From the NCBI GenBank assembly GCA_023410675.1, contig JAEYPM010000093.1, positions 1 through 64,000 on the forward strand: 64,000 nt of DNA, read 5' to 3'. Within the stretch, counting starts at the first letter, position 1. Every line of letters begins with the position of its first letter. The position numbers were made by a program, and so were the translations under genes. The notes under the pieces were generated by a model that had not been told where the DNA came from, made no database searches, and was given only the letters and a program-made list of their open reading frames with translations. Positions 1-8,933 of the stretch are shown here, piece by piece. The DNA is from Bacillota bacterium (GTDB lineage Bacteria > Bacillota > Clostridia > Lachnospirales > Cellulosilyticaceae).

Positions 1-8
1 TATCTAGT

Positions 9-87
9 AAGCTCTAACACAGTGTTGTCCCCCTATTCTCGTGAGAATTTGTGTTTCTAATGGGACAATACCATATTGTTAGAGCTT
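9..87. other. Nested hairpin element of unknown function
   Basis: Three nested inverted repeats can be read. The outer arms at 9-19 and 77-87 form a perfect 11-bp stem (AAGCTCTAACA). Middle arms at 23-31 and 62-70 pair over 9 bp including one G-U, and a small inner hairpin lies at 35-48. On the + strand the outer stem is followed by TTT, so it could end a + transcript arriving from beyond the left edge. It could also be a structured RNA or a mobile-element end. A second hairpin, AATTTAACT/AGTTAAATT, follows at 100-126. I do not recognise a known RNA family. Confidence 0.4.
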
Positions 88-263
88 TTTCAATTTGTAA
101 ATTTAACTAGCACAACAAGTTAAATTAATATAATCTAAGTCAATATTTAACATATGCATTCTATAACTAGTGTCCCTATTTAAACTTATTTTTATCCTCA
201 TTTGCAGCATTTTGTCAGTCACTTGAATTTCCCATCACTAAAATAACGCGTCTCTTTGTTTAT

Positions 264-317
264 ACAAAAAATAATAGTGCATCTACATAAGCTGACTTTT
301 ATGTGAGATACACTATT
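264..317 (-). terminator. Intrinsic terminator of the isc-mnmA operon
   Basis: Imperfect inverted repeat with arms AATAGTG (273-279) and CACTATT (311-317), extended inward by ATCT and CATAA pairing. Read on the minus strand it is followed by a run of T (264-272). It lies about 18 bases downstream of the mnmA stop codon, as expected for the operon end. Confidence 0.8.
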
Positions 318-334
318 AATAATTGATTATTTTA

Positions 335-1414
335 TTATATAATGGTTCCACCACCAACAACCACATCTTCCTGATAAACAACTAGTGCCTGCCCTGGTGT
401 TATTGCTCTTTGAGGCTCATTAAATATGCACTTAAGCTTATCTTCACCAACCATCTCTATGGTACAGTCTGCAGGTTCATGTTTATATCTAACCTTTGCC
501 TTTGCATAAAGTTTCCCTTCTAGTTTCTCAAATGGCATAAAATTTAACTTGTTAGCATATACAGTATGCTCAAAAACATCCTCATGATCTCCAAGAACCA
601 CCGTGTTATCTTCTGGATGAATGGCTACTACAAAAAGAGGTTTTCCTAGCGAAATACCTAGTCCTTTTCTTTGACCTATAGTATAGTGGATAATTCCTTT
701 ATGTTCACCGAGTATTTTCCCATCTTTAGTAATAAATTTTCCCTTTTTAGGCTCTATGCCTGTCTCTTCTCTAATATAATTAGCATAGTCATTATCTGGT
801 ACAAAACAAATTTCTTGACTATCTGGCTTAGTTGCAACTAAAAGTCCAATCTGTTTGGCAATAGCTCTTACTTCTTCTTTAGTATATTCACCTAAAGGCA
901 TCAGCGTATGTGATAGTTGATACTGATTTAAGTTATAAAGAGCATAAGTTTGATCTTTTGCTAAGGTTTTTGACTGTTTAAGCATAAACCGTCCTGTTTC
1001 CTTATCTTGTATTACCCTTGCATAATGACCTGTAGCAATGTACTGTGCCCCAATTTGCAAACTTTTACTTAACATGGATTCCCACTTAACATATCTATTA
1101 CAAGCAATACAAGGATTAGGTGTCCTTCCTTTTTGGTATTCTTCTAAAAAATAATCAATGACGTCTTTTTTAAACTCATCTCTAAAATTTAGGACATAAT
1201 GGGGTATCTCAAGCTTTTGACAGACTCTTCTTGCATCATCTACAGCAGTTAACCCACAGCAACCGCCATCAATATCTGCTACCTCATCTTTTTGCCATAT
1301 TTGCATCGTCACCCCAATAACATCATAACCTTGCTCTTTAAGCAAATATGCTGCAACTGAGCTATCAACGCCTCCTGACATACCAACGACTACCTTTGGC
1401 TTACTACTATTCAT
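335..1414 (-). CDS. mnmA: tRNA-specific 2-thiouridylase MnmA
   Basis: MnmA adenylates and then thiolates U34 of tRNA-Lys, Glu and Gln in the cytoplasm, taking sulfur from a cysteine desulfurase. The 359-residue protein has the normal family length. It has the PP-loop SGGVDS at residues 13-18, the catalytic Cys of NPCIAC (C102) and the second Cys of EICFVP (C203). The start is ATG with GGTGGAG seven bases upstream, and it overlaps the nifU stop by 8 bp, suggesting translational coupling. It is the last gene of iscR-nifS-nifU-mnmA, so the sulfur donor is encoded next to the acceptor enzyme. The assignment is secure. Confidence 0.96.
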   Translation of the reverse strand: MNSSKPKVVVGMSGGVDSSVAAYLLKEQGYDVIGVTMQIWQKDEVADIDGGCCGLTAVDDARRVCQKLEIPHYVLNFRDEFKKDVIDYFLEEYQKGRTPNPCIACNRYVKWESMLSKSLQIGAQYIATGHYARVIQDKETGRFMLKQSKTLAKDQTYALYNLNQYQLSHTLMPLGEYTKEEVRAIAKQIGLLVATKPDSQEICFVPDNDYANYIREETGIEPKKGKFITKDGKILGEHKGIIHYTIGQRKGLGISLGKPLFVVAIHPEDNTVVLGDHEDVFEHTVYANKLNFMPFEKLEGKLYAKAKVRYKHEPADCTIEMVGEDKLKCIFNEPQRAITPGQALVVYQEDVVVGGGTII

Positions 1415-1856
1415 TAGCTAACTCCACCTCTTCACCATGTGCATGGTGATCATCATGCTGCTTAGGTTCTTTTAGCCCTTCAATCGTTATATTATTTTTT
1501 CGTGCATAATCCCATAGTGCTGCTTGAAGTGCTTCTTCAGCTAAAAGTGAGCAGTGCATCTTTACTGGTGGCAACCCATCTAATGCTTCTGCTACAGACT
1601 TATTTGTTACTTTAAGTGCTTCCTCGATTGTTTTCCCTTTTACAAGCTCTGTTGCCATAGAACTCGTTGCAACAGCTGCTCCGCAGCCAAAGGTTTTAAA
1701 TTTTGCATCTTGAATAACACCATTTTCAATGCTTAGGTAGACCTTCATAATGTCACCACATTTTGCATTACCTACTGTTCCTTCACCACTTGCATTTTCT
1801 ATTTCTCCTACATTTCTTGGATTCATAAAATGATCCATTACCTTTTCACTGTACAT
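1407..1856 (-). CDS. nifU: NifU/IscU-type Fe-S cluster scaffold with His-rich tail
   Basis: Scaffold on which [2Fe-2S] or [4Fe-4S] clusters are assembled from NifS sulfur. The IscU-like domain covers residues 1-125 with ligand cysteines C33 (AKCGD), C58 (FGCGA) and C102 (HCS), plus D35. The C-terminal tail (about 130-149) is acidic and His-rich (HDDHHAH), which is not part of the core fold and might bind metal. The start is ATG preceded by GAGGTG at 7 bp. It lies 36 bp after nifS and overlaps mnmA. It is the N-terminal-domain-only type, without the ferredoxin-like and Nfu domains of full NifU. Confidence 0.93.
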   Translation of the reverse strand: MYSEKVMDHFMNPRNVGEIENASGEGTVGNAKCGDIMKVYLSIENGVIQDAKFKTFGCGAAVATSSMATELVKGKTIEEALKVTNKSVAEALDGLPPVKMHCSLLAEEALQAALWDYARKNNITIEGLKEPKQHDDHHAHGEEVELANE

Positions 1857-1892
1857 ATATAGTCACCTCATTATCGATCGTCAAATTTTATA

Positions 1893-3074
1893 TTATTGTT
1901 TATTTTTAAGAAATGCTTCATATAATGGAGACATTTCTCTCATTCTTTGCACAATTTGTGGCAAAATTTCAAGTACATAATCTATTTCTTTTTTTGTATT
2001 GTCATCACCTAGTGTAAACCTAATTGAACCATGTGCTTTTTCATGGGGTAAACCTATTGCTAGTAAAACATGAGATGGGTCCAGTGAACCTGAAGAGCAA
2101 GCTGAACCACTTGAAGCACAAACTTCTTTCATATCTAAAAGAAGTAGGAGTGATTCACCTTCTACAAATTCAAAAGAAAAATTTGCGTTATTAGGAAGTC
2201 TTAAAGTTCTATGTCCATTTAGTCTTGAATGTGGAATGTTATTTAATACACCATCTATAAGTTTATCTCTTAACTTTGTCATCTTCTCAATTTTTTCATC
2301 AAAATCTTGATAAGAGAGCTGCATTGCTTTAGCAAGACCTACGATACCAGCCACATTCTCTGTACCTGAGCGTCTTCCTCTTTCTTGGGCTCCACCATGA
2401 AAATAGGAACCAATTTTCACACCTCTTTTAATATAAAGCATGCCCATCCCCTTTGGTCCATGGAGTTTATGAGCAGATAAGGATAGCAAATCAATATTTT
2501 CCTCTTGGACATTGATCTTCACTTGACCAACTGCTTGAACAGCATCTGTATGAAAAATAATACCATTCTTTTTAGCTAGAGCACCTATTTCTTTAATAGG
2601 CATAATGGTTCCAATTTCGTTGTTAGCATACATAATGGTTATCAAAATTGTGGTCGGTTTAATGGCTTTTTCTACATCTTCTACATGCACCAGCCCATTT
2701 TCATCTACATCTAAATAAGTAACTTCATATCCTTGCTTTTCTAAGTACTGACACGTATGAAGGACAGCTGGATGTTCTATTTTTGAAGTTATGATGTGAT
2801 TGCCTTTGGATTTGTAACTTTCTGCAATTCCTTTTATAGCCCAATTGTCTGATTCTGTGCCACAGCTTGTAAAAAATATTTCATTTGTATTTGCTCCCAA
2901 ACATTTTGCAATAGTTTCTCTTGCTTCGTCTACCGCCTTCTTGTTTCCTTGAGCTATTTTATAAATGCTTGATGGATTTCCAAAATTCTCAGTGAAATAA
3001 GGAAGCATAGCATCTAATACTTCTTTTTTCACCGCCGTAGTCGCAGCGTGATCTAAATATATTGTACTCATCAT
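1893..3074 (-). CDS. nifS: Cysteine desulfurase (NifS/IscS family)
   Basis: PLP-dependent enzyme that removes sulfur from cysteine as an enzyme persulfide for the NifU scaffold and MnmA. The N-terminus TIYLDHAATT, the PLP lysine motif SAHKLHGPKG and the active-site cysteine in SSGSACSSGS followed by PSHVL identify a class I NifS/IscS enzyme. An in-frame TTG at 3095 gives 7 more residues, but the ribosome site AAGGAG lies inside that stretch. I therefore place the start at the ATG-ATG pair (3074 or 3071). It is the second gene of the isc operon, directly after iscR. Confidence 0.95.
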   Translation of the reverse strand: MMSTIYLDHAATTAVKKEVLDAMLPYFTENFGNPSSIYKIAQGNKKAVDEARETIAKCLGANTNEIFFTSCGTESDNWAIKGIAESYKSKGNHIITSKIEHPAVLHTCQYLEKQGYEVTYLDVDENGLVHVEDVEKAIKPTTILITIMYANNEIGTIMPIKEIGALAKKNGIIFHTDAVQAVGQVKINVQEENIDLLSLSAHKLHGPKGMGMLYIKRGVKIGSYFHGGAQERGRRSGTENVAGIVGLAKAMQLSYQDFDEKIEKMTKLRDKLIDGVLNNIPHSRLNGHRTLRLPNNANFSFEFVEGESLLLLLDMKEVCASSGSACSSGSLDPSHVLLAIGLPHEKAHGSIRFTLGDDNTKKEIDYVLEILPQIVQRMREMSPLYEAFLKNKQ

Positions 3075-3091
3075 AATACACTCCTTAAAAA

Positions 3092-3547
3092 TCAAATATA
3101 ATAATACTTACATGATATATCCTCTGAATTGACCTTTTCATAATCTTCTATAAGCTGTGATAGTGTAATATTATCTACCACCCTATTAATACTGTCTCTT
3201 ATTTGCTCCCATACGGACCTTGTTACACATTTATCTCCCTTACTACACTGATGAGATGTGTCTTCACAAGTACAATTGGTTGGTGCAAGTGATCCTTCTA
3301 ATGCTCTTAAGATCTCCCCAATTGTTATCTCACTTGCATCTCTGGATAAAGCATATCCACCTTGAGCTCCCCTCACACTACTAACTAACTGATTCTTTTT
3401 TAATAGGGCAATGAGCTGCTCCAGATAGTTTTCAGATATAGAAAGTCTCTCAGAAATACTTTTTAGAGAGATATGTTTTTCTTTAGCATGTACGCCTAAG
3501 TCTACCATAGCTTGAAGACCATATCGTCCTTTTGTAGATAATTTCAT
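3092..3547 (-). CDS. iscR: Rrf2-family Fe-S responsive regulator (IscR-like)
   Basis: Winged-helix regulator of the Rrf2 family. The N-terminus MKLSTKGRYGLQAM and the recognition region SISENYLEQL are typical. The cluster-binding region carries C92, C94, C101 and C107, matching a family that senses Fe-S status through a bound [2Fe-2S] cluster. As first gene of the operon it probably represses its own promoter when clusters are plentiful, although CymR-type control of sulfur genes is an alternative. The ATG has GGAGGG seven bases upstream. The 151-residue length is normal. Confidence 0.92.
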   Translation of the reverse strand: MKLSTKGRYGLQAMVDLGVHAKEKHISLKSISERLSISENYLEQLIALLKKNQLVSSVRGAQGGYALSRDASEITIGEILRALEGSLAPTNCTCEDTSHQCSKGDKCVTRSVWEQIRDSINRVVDNITLSQLIEDYEKVNSEDISCKYYYI

Positions 3548-4263
3548 CAGTCATCCCTCCAATCCCTAGTCTTTTTGTAGGAATTATAAAATCAGAATAG
3601 CACTGCTCCTTTTATTTGTCAATCATTATTATATCCCTTTTACAAAAAAATACATGCCATTAAAAAAACAGCTGATATTCTATACAAGAAATATCTGCTG
3701 TTTTGTTAGATATAAATTTTAGATAATAATTTGAATTATAATTAAGTCATTAAATAGGTCTATTTACCTAATCAAAAGCATATAATGGAATATATTTTTA
3801 TAACTATATAAATATATAAAAAATGAGCTTAGCATTTATCTAATAATATATCTTCAATATATTAAAATCACTTGTAACTTCTGCTCCTATTCCCTATTGT
3901 ATAATAGGAGCAGGACCCTCATTAGAAAACAAAATACAATAAATCCTAGGCTCATTATTTTATTAAGATGAGTTATTCGTGTAAAAGGGGGATATTTTAC
4001 CATTTTAACAAGATATGTTATATACTATGCTTTATCTCATAAAATGGTTCCTAAATGATGCACAATATTATAATTTTTATATATTATCTTTCAAAAATTA
4101 TTTATTAATCTCTTTCTATTATAGATGATAGTTTTTAAATGATCTCTTAATATAGTATATGCTCTATTATCCTATTTTGTTTTATAGTTTATAGAGAATT
4201 CACATGTTAAATTTTATTCTATATCCTGTACATCCACCTAAAAGAAATAACATTCAATTATCC
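3548..4263. other. 716-bp AT-rich gene-free stretch with hairpins
   Basis: No convincing reading frame on either strand. Besides the isc promoter it holds an imperfect hairpin AACAGC-T/A-GATATT around 3666-3707 and a perfect 10-bp stem TGCTCCTATT (3882-3891 with 3903-3912) without a T-run on either side. It ends at a + strand terminator-like hairpin. A small RNA is possible but unproven. Confidence 0.5.
3594..3622 (-). promoter_or_regulatory. Promoter of the isc-mnmA operon
   Basis: On the minus strand a perfect -35 TTGACA (3617-3622) is followed after exactly 17 bp by TATTCT (3594-3599), about 45 bp before the iscR start codon. The IscR-like operator presumably overlaps it, but I cannot define the site. 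Confidence 0.75.
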
Positions 4264-4285
4264 TTACCAACAAGGATATTTTTTT
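4259..4285 (+). terminator. Terminator-like hairpin oriented on the + strand
   Basis: TATCCTT (4259-4265), a 6-base loop, AAGGATA (4272-4278) and then seven T on the + strand. It overlaps the last codons of the minus-strand ADP-ribosylglycohydrolase gene. No + strand gene precedes it, so it either blocks stray transcription or ends an unseen RNA. Confidence 0.5.
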
Positions 4286-5328
4286 AGCCATTCTTCACTC
4301 TCTTCATAACGATTATATAGATCATATGAAAGATCTTTGATCTCATTTGAAAGTTCAACAAAATTAACAAGTTGCTCATCGATCTTTTCTATCCCTAAAT
4401 AAGCTCCTAAAATATTACCCGTTATAGCCCCTGTACTATCACTATCACCATCATGATTTACTGCAAGGATAATAGCTCTATTAAAGTTTTCTGAATACAC
4501 TAAAGAGCAGTAAATGCCTATAGCCAGTGCTTCCTCTGAAGTAAACCCATAGCCTAATTCTCTCACTGTTTCATAACATGGATCCTTCGTACTTTGAGCT
4601 AAGTTAATCGCTTTTGTAATTGCTTCTAAACATTCCTCATGCCCTTCTTTTTCTTTGAGCTGATCGATTGCCTTATAAATAGCATCATAAAGACTATATC
4701 CCTCAATAACATAATAAATAATAGACGCAAAAGTTCCTGCTGCTAGATAACCTGTTCTATGTCCATGTGTAATTGCTGCTATACTACTTGCAGTATCAAA
4801 TACGTCTTTTTCATTTTCAGTAAGTCCCACTGGTGCAACACGCATCACAGCACCACAGCTTTTGCTATCATTGAGTGGTTTGTCCACTGTTCCCATAATC
4901 CCTTTTCCAAGTGTTGTAATACAAGTTACTCCTGGTTCTCTATAAGCATACAATGCTTTTATCTTCATTAACCATCCATCATAGTCTGTTTGCGTCCAAA
5001 CAGGTGTCTTAAGTCCTTGTGTATAGAGCCATCTTAAATAAGCTCTGTATACAAATCCAGTAGTATCATTGATATCTTTATTTATGCCTCTTTTTTTCTC
5101 TCTAGTAATACTTCTAAGCAAGCCTTCAGCAGTAAATAATGTTAACTGAGTATCATCTGTTATAAGGGCTCTATTACCTTCAAAAGGAAGCGTTAGACTG
5201 ATGAGTCCTTCTTGTCCATACTTCATAATAATCTTATCATAACTCATGAATTCCACTGGTGCTCCAAAAGCATCACCTATTGCACCGCCCATAAGACACC
5301 CATGATAATAACTCTTTGTTTTTTTCAC
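4264..5328 (-). CDS. ADP-ribosylglycohydrolase (DraG/ARH family)
   Basis: Predicted Mg-dependent hydrolase removing ADP-ribose from a protein or small molecule. The 354-residue chain has the family motifs in order: GCLMGGAIGDAFGAPVEF near the N-terminus, TDDTQLTLF around residue 57, and the C-terminal metal site NHDGDSDSTGAITGN. The start is GTG with a strong AGGAGGT six to seven bases upstream. It is a monocistronic gene with its own promoter. No nitrogenase genes or ADP-ribosyltransferase partner are present in the window, so the substrate is unknown and a DraG role in nitrogen fixation should not be assumed. Confidence 0.88.
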   Translation of the reverse strand: MKKTKSYYHGCLMGGAIGDAFGAPVEFMSYDKIIMKYGQEGLISLTLPFEGNRALITDDTQLTLFTAEGLLRSITREKKRGINKDINDTTGFVYRAYLRWLYTQGLKTPVWTQTDYDGWLMKIKALYAYREPGVTCITTLGKGIMGTVDKPLNDSKSCGAVMRVAPVGLTENEKDVFDTASSIAAITHGHRTGYLAAGTFASIIYYVIEGYSLYDAIYKAIDQLKEKEGHEECLEAITKAINLAQSTKDPCYETVRELGYGFTSEEALAIGIYCSLVYSENFNRAIILAVNHDGDSDSTGAITGNILGAYLGIEKIDEQLVNFVELSNEIKDLSYDLYNRYEESEEWLKKYPCW

Positions 5329-5346
5329 AACGTTACCTCCTATTGG

Positions 5347-5374
5347 ATTTTAACACCTGTATTAATTTTAACAA
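5347..5374 (-). promoter_or_regulatory. Candidate promoter of the ADP-ribosylglycohydrolase gene
   Basis: Minus strand TTGTTA (5369-5374), 16 bp, TAAAAT (5347-5352), close to the GTG start. The match is fair rather than strong. Confidence 0.45.
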
Positions 5375-5410
5375 TTTATTTGATGTTTTACAACAAACCT
5401 CATAAATAAA

Positions 5411-5460
5411 ATAATAAAAAACTACTATAAGCATCATTATACCCATTGCTTATAGTAGTT
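5411..5460 (-). terminator. Terminator of the ilv-leu operon
   Basis: A perfect 14-bp inverted repeat (5420-5433 with 5447-5460) is followed on the minus strand by TTTTTATTAT. It lies 54 bp after the last gene of the branched-chain operon. Confidence 0.88.
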
Positions 5461-5514
5461 ATAAAATTCATATTAAAATTATGTCTTGTGAATTCATACA
5501 ATATATATATTTGT

Positions 5515-7179
5515 TTATTCTAATATTAAATCATTAATAGCTGCACCTGGTGCTACCATTGGAAGAACCTTTTCGTCTTTTTCTATAAAGCAATTGATGA
5601 CTGCTGGCTTTCTATTTGAGAGTGCCTCATTAAATGCTTCCTTAAATTCTTCCTGTGTATGGACAGCATACCCCTGTATACCATATGCTTTAGCAAGAAG
5701 AACAAAATCAGGTCCTCTATCTAATGTGGTTTGTGAGTATCTTCCTGCATAGAAGGATGTCTGCCACTGACGTACCATGCCAAGAACAGCGTTATTCATA
5801 ATTACAATAATAACAGGAACATTATAGTAGGATATTGTTGCAAGTTCATTGCAGTTCATACGAAAAGAGCCGTCCCCTGCGATATGCACAACTTGCTTTT
5901 CTTTCATGCCGATTTGAGCACCTATACTTGCCCCTGTACCAAAGCCCATGGTTCCAAGACCACCTGATGAAATAAAGGTTTTAGGCTCTTTGTATTTAAA
6001 GAACTGTGCAGCCCACATCTGATGTTGTCCTACCTCAGTAGTAATAATTGCATCACCCTTTGTCTGTGCGTGAATATTTTCCATAATAAACTGAGGTCTT
6101 AATGTATGATCTTCCTGATAATTAAAATGAAAATCTTCTTTCCACTTCTTTATCTCATCTAACCATTCACTATGATTCATTTGATCAAACATACTCATAA
6201 GACGACGTATAATTTCTTTAGCATCACCTATAATAGAATGATAGATAGGAAGATTTTTGCCAATTTCTGCTGGATCCACATCAATATGAAGAATTTGTGC
6301 ATTTGGAGCAAACTCACTTACTTTACTAATAACTCTATCACTGAATCTTGCCCCAATTGCAATGAGCAAATCACACTCAGTAGCCGCCATATTAGAGGCT
6401 TTACTTCCATGCATGCCGATGAGCCCTGTTGCAAGTTCATGGTCATCTGGATAACTTCCAATACCCATTAGTGATGTAGCTACAGGTGCATTAAGTTTTT
6501 CTGCGAACGCTAGTAATTCTTCAGTAGCATCACTTTTAACAACGCCACCACCGCTATAAATAAGTGGTTTTTTAGACTGATTGATAAGCTCTATAGCTAT
6601 GCTTATATCTTCTTGATTAATGGTATGAACAATTCTTTCTACTTGTTTTGGTGCTACAAAAGTATATTCACAAACTGCAGCAGTAATATCTTTTGGTATA
6701 TCAATAAGGACAGGCCCTGGTCTTCCTGATTGTGCAATATAAAATGCCTCTCTTATTGTTTCTGCCAGCTTATTTATATCTTTTACTATATAATTATGCT
6801 TTGTTATAGGCATTGTAATACCTGCTATATCTACTTCCTGAAAACTATCCTTGCCTAGTAAGCTTGTTGCAACATTCCCTGTAATAGCTACCATAGGAAC
6901 TGAATCCATATATGCTGTTGCTATGCCTGTAACTAAATTAGTTGCTCCTGGTCCAGAAGTCGCTATACATACACCTACTTTCCCAGTAGCTCTTGCATAG
7001 CCGTCTGCAGCATGTGCGGCTCCTTGTTCATGGGCTGTAAGAATATGTGTGATTCTATCACTGTTTTTATAAAGTGCATCATAAATATTCAGTACAGCAC
7101 CTCCTGGGTAGCCAAATACTGTATCCACACCTTGTTCTACTAAGCATTCTATTAATATGTCCGAACCATTTAATTTCAT
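5515..7179 (-). CDS. ilvB: Acetolactate synthase large subunit, second copy
   Basis: Condenses two pyruvate, or pyruvate and 2-ketobutyrate, in valine, leucine and isoleucine synthesis using TPP and FAD. The 554 residues are full length. The TPP glutamate lies in AHEQGAAHAADGYARATG, and the Mg-TPP motif GDGSFRMN is followed by NNAVLGMVRQWQ, the canonical biosynthetic AHAS signature. It is the last of 11 genes in the operon, with GGGGGATC before the ATG and a terminator after. It has no adjacent regulatory subunit, unlike the copy at 17591-19198. It may share IlvN or act alone as a feedback-insensitive enzyme. Confidence 0.94.
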   Translation of the reverse strand: MKLNGSDILIECLVEQGVDTVFGYPGGAVLNIYDALYKNSDRITHILTAHEQGAAHAADGYARATGKVGVCIATSGPGATNLVTGIATAYMDSVPMVAITGNVATSLLGKDSFQEVDIAGITMPITKHNYIVKDINKLAETIREAFYIAQSGRPGPVLIDIPKDITAAVCEYTFVAPKQVERIVHTINQEDISIAIELINQSKKPLIYSGGGVVKSDATEELLAFAEKLNAPVATSLMGIGSYPDDHELATGLIGMHGSKASNMAATECDLLIAIGARFSDRVISKVSEFAPNAQILHIDVDPAEIGKNLPIYHSIIGDAKEIIRRLMSMFDQMNHSEWLDEIKKWKEDFHFNYQEDHTLRPQFIMENIHAQTKGDAIITTEVGQHQMWAAQFFKYKEPKTFISSGGLGTMGFGTGASIGAQIGMKEKQVVHIAGDGSFRMNCNELATISYYNVPVIIVIMNNAVLGMVRQWQTSFYAGRYSQTTLDRGPDFVLLAKAYGIQGYAVHTQEEFKEAFNEALSNRKPAVINCFIEKDEKVLPMVAPGAAINDLILE

Positions 7180-7196
7180 TTGTGATCCCCCTAATT

Positions 7197-8858
7197 CTAT
7201 AACTTAAAAATAGCACCCGTATTAGCAGATGATACAAGCTTTGCATATCTTGCTAAATATCCTGATTTAACCTTTGGCTCTGGTTTTACCCAAGCCGCTC
7301 TTCTTTTTGCGAGGGTTTCATCATCTACGTCTAAAGTTATTGTGCATTTTTCCATATTAATGCTTATCATATCCCCATCTTCTACTAAGGCAATCGTCCC
7401 GCCTTCTGCTGCTTCAGGTGATACGTGCCCAATAGATGCTCCTCTTGTTGCACCAGAAAACCTACCATCTGTAATAAGGGCAACATCTTTATCAAGTCCC
7501 ATACCAGCAAGTGTCGCTGTTGGTGAAAGCATCTCTCGCATACCTGGGCCACCTTTTGGTCCTTCATAGCGAATAACTACTACATCCCCTTTATTGATCT
7601 TTCCTTCCATGATTGCAGCTGAAGCTTCTTCTTCACTATTATAAACCTTCGCAGGACCACTATACACAAGCATCTCTTTTGCAACTGCTGAACGTTTTAC
7701 TACGCAACTATCAGGTGCTAAATTACCTGTTAATACCGCAATACCTCCCGTTGCACTGTATGGATTATCAATAGGTCTAATAACTTCTGTATTTTTATTA
7801 ACTACTGCCTCTAAATTTTCTTCTACAGTTTTACCTGTTATGGTCATAAGTGATGTATCTAAGAGGCCTTTTTTAGCAACTTCTTTCATTACAGCAGCTA
7901 CGCCACCAGCATAGTATAAATCTTCCATATGGTGTGGTCCTGCTGGTGCAAGCTTACATAGGTTTGGGGTCTTGTTACTAATCTCATTTGCCATGTCTAA
8001 GTTGATTGCTACCCCTGCCTCATGTGCTACTGCAGGTAAGTGAAGCATGGTATTTGTACTACACCCTAGTGCCATATCCATAGTCAGTGCGTTCCTAAAG
8101 GCCTTGTCTGTTAAGATATCTCGCATCTTAATATCTTTCTTAAGCATATCCATTACAGCAATACCTGTTTTTTTAGCAAGACGTATTCTCTCTGAAAATA
8201 CAGCTGGTGTACTTCCGTTGCCAGGAAGGGCAATACCAAGTACTTCTGTCATGCAGTTCATACTATTTGCTGTGAACATTCCTGAGCAAGAACCGCAAGT
8301 AGGACATGCATTTTCCTCAAAATCAAGAAGTTCTTCCTCTGTGATTTTCCCTGCATTGTATGCACCTACTGCTTCAAATACAAGTGACAAGCTTACTTTT
8401 TTGCCACCAACATTTCCAGCAAGCATAGGCCCACCACTTACAAGAGTTGTTGGTAAATTAAGTCTTGCAGCACCCATTAACATACCAGGAACAACTTTAT
8501 CACAGTTTGGTATTAAAACTAAAGCATCAAATCCATGAGCTTTAGCCATACATTCAATAGAATCTGCAATAATTTCTCTTGTCACTAATGAATATTTCAT
8601 GCCTTCGTGATTCATGGAAATACCATCACATACACCAATTGCAGGAACTTCGATTGGTGTGCCACCAGCCATTCGAACACCAGTTTTTACTGCTTCTGAT
8701 ATCTTATCTAAATGTATATGCCCTGGCACAATCTCACTTTTTGCAGTTATTATCCCTACAAGTGGTGCATTTATTTCTTCATCTATATAGCCCATTGCCT
8801 TAAATAAAGAACGATGAGGTACTCTTTCTACGCCTATTTTTACATTATTACTAATCAT
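7197..8858 (-). CDS. ilvD: Dihydroxy-acid dehydratase
   Basis: Dehydrates 2,3-dihydroxy-isovalerate and -methylvalerate to the keto acids in valine and isoleucine synthesis. It contains an Fe-S cluster and is therefore oxygen sensitive. The 553-residue protein shows PNCDKVVPGMLM and the cluster region CPTCGSCSGMFTANSMNC. C-terminal motifs include GPKGGPGMREM and DGRFSGATRG. Its ATG has AAGGAG ten bases upstream. It sits between ilvE and the second ilvB, 17 bp from the latter. The Fe-S operon at the left end would supply its cluster. Confidence 0.96.
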   Translation of the reverse strand: MISNNVKIGVERVPHRSLFKAMGYIDEEINAPLVGIITAKSEIVPGHIHLDKISEAVKTGVRMAGGTPIEVPAIGVCDGISMNHEGMKYSLVTREIIADSIECMAKAHGFDALVLIPNCDKVVPGMLMGAARLNLPTTLVSGGPMLAGNVGGKKVSLSLVFEAVGAYNAGKITEEELLDFEENACPTCGSCSGMFTANSMNCMTEVLGIALPGNGSTPAVFSERIRLAKKTGIAVMDMLKKDIKMRDILTDKAFRNALTMDMALGCSTNTMLHLPAVAHEAGVAINLDMANEISNKTPNLCKLAPAGPHHMEDLYYAGGVAAVMKEVAKKGLLDTSLMTITGKTVEENLEAVVNKNTEVIRPIDNPYSATGGIAVLTGNLAPDSCVVKRSAVAKEMLVYSGPAKVYNSEEEASAAIMEGKINKGDVVVIRYEGPKGGPGMREMLSPTATLAGMGLDKDVALITDGRFSGATRGASIGHVSPEAAEGGTIALVEDGDMISINMEKCTITLDVDDETLAKRRAAWVKPEPKVKSGYLARYAKLVSSANTGAIFKL

Positions 8859-8933
8859 TTAAAGTCCACTCCTTTTGTTATGAGTAAAGGGCATTAGAAA
8901 TGCTTTTTGCACTACTAAACGCCCCAGTCTTAT

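Noticed and set aside
8047..8538. Long open frame on the + strand opposite ilvD
   Set aside because: It is antisense to a full-length, motif-rich dehydratase, has no ribosome site, and its composition follows the codon pattern of the gene below it.
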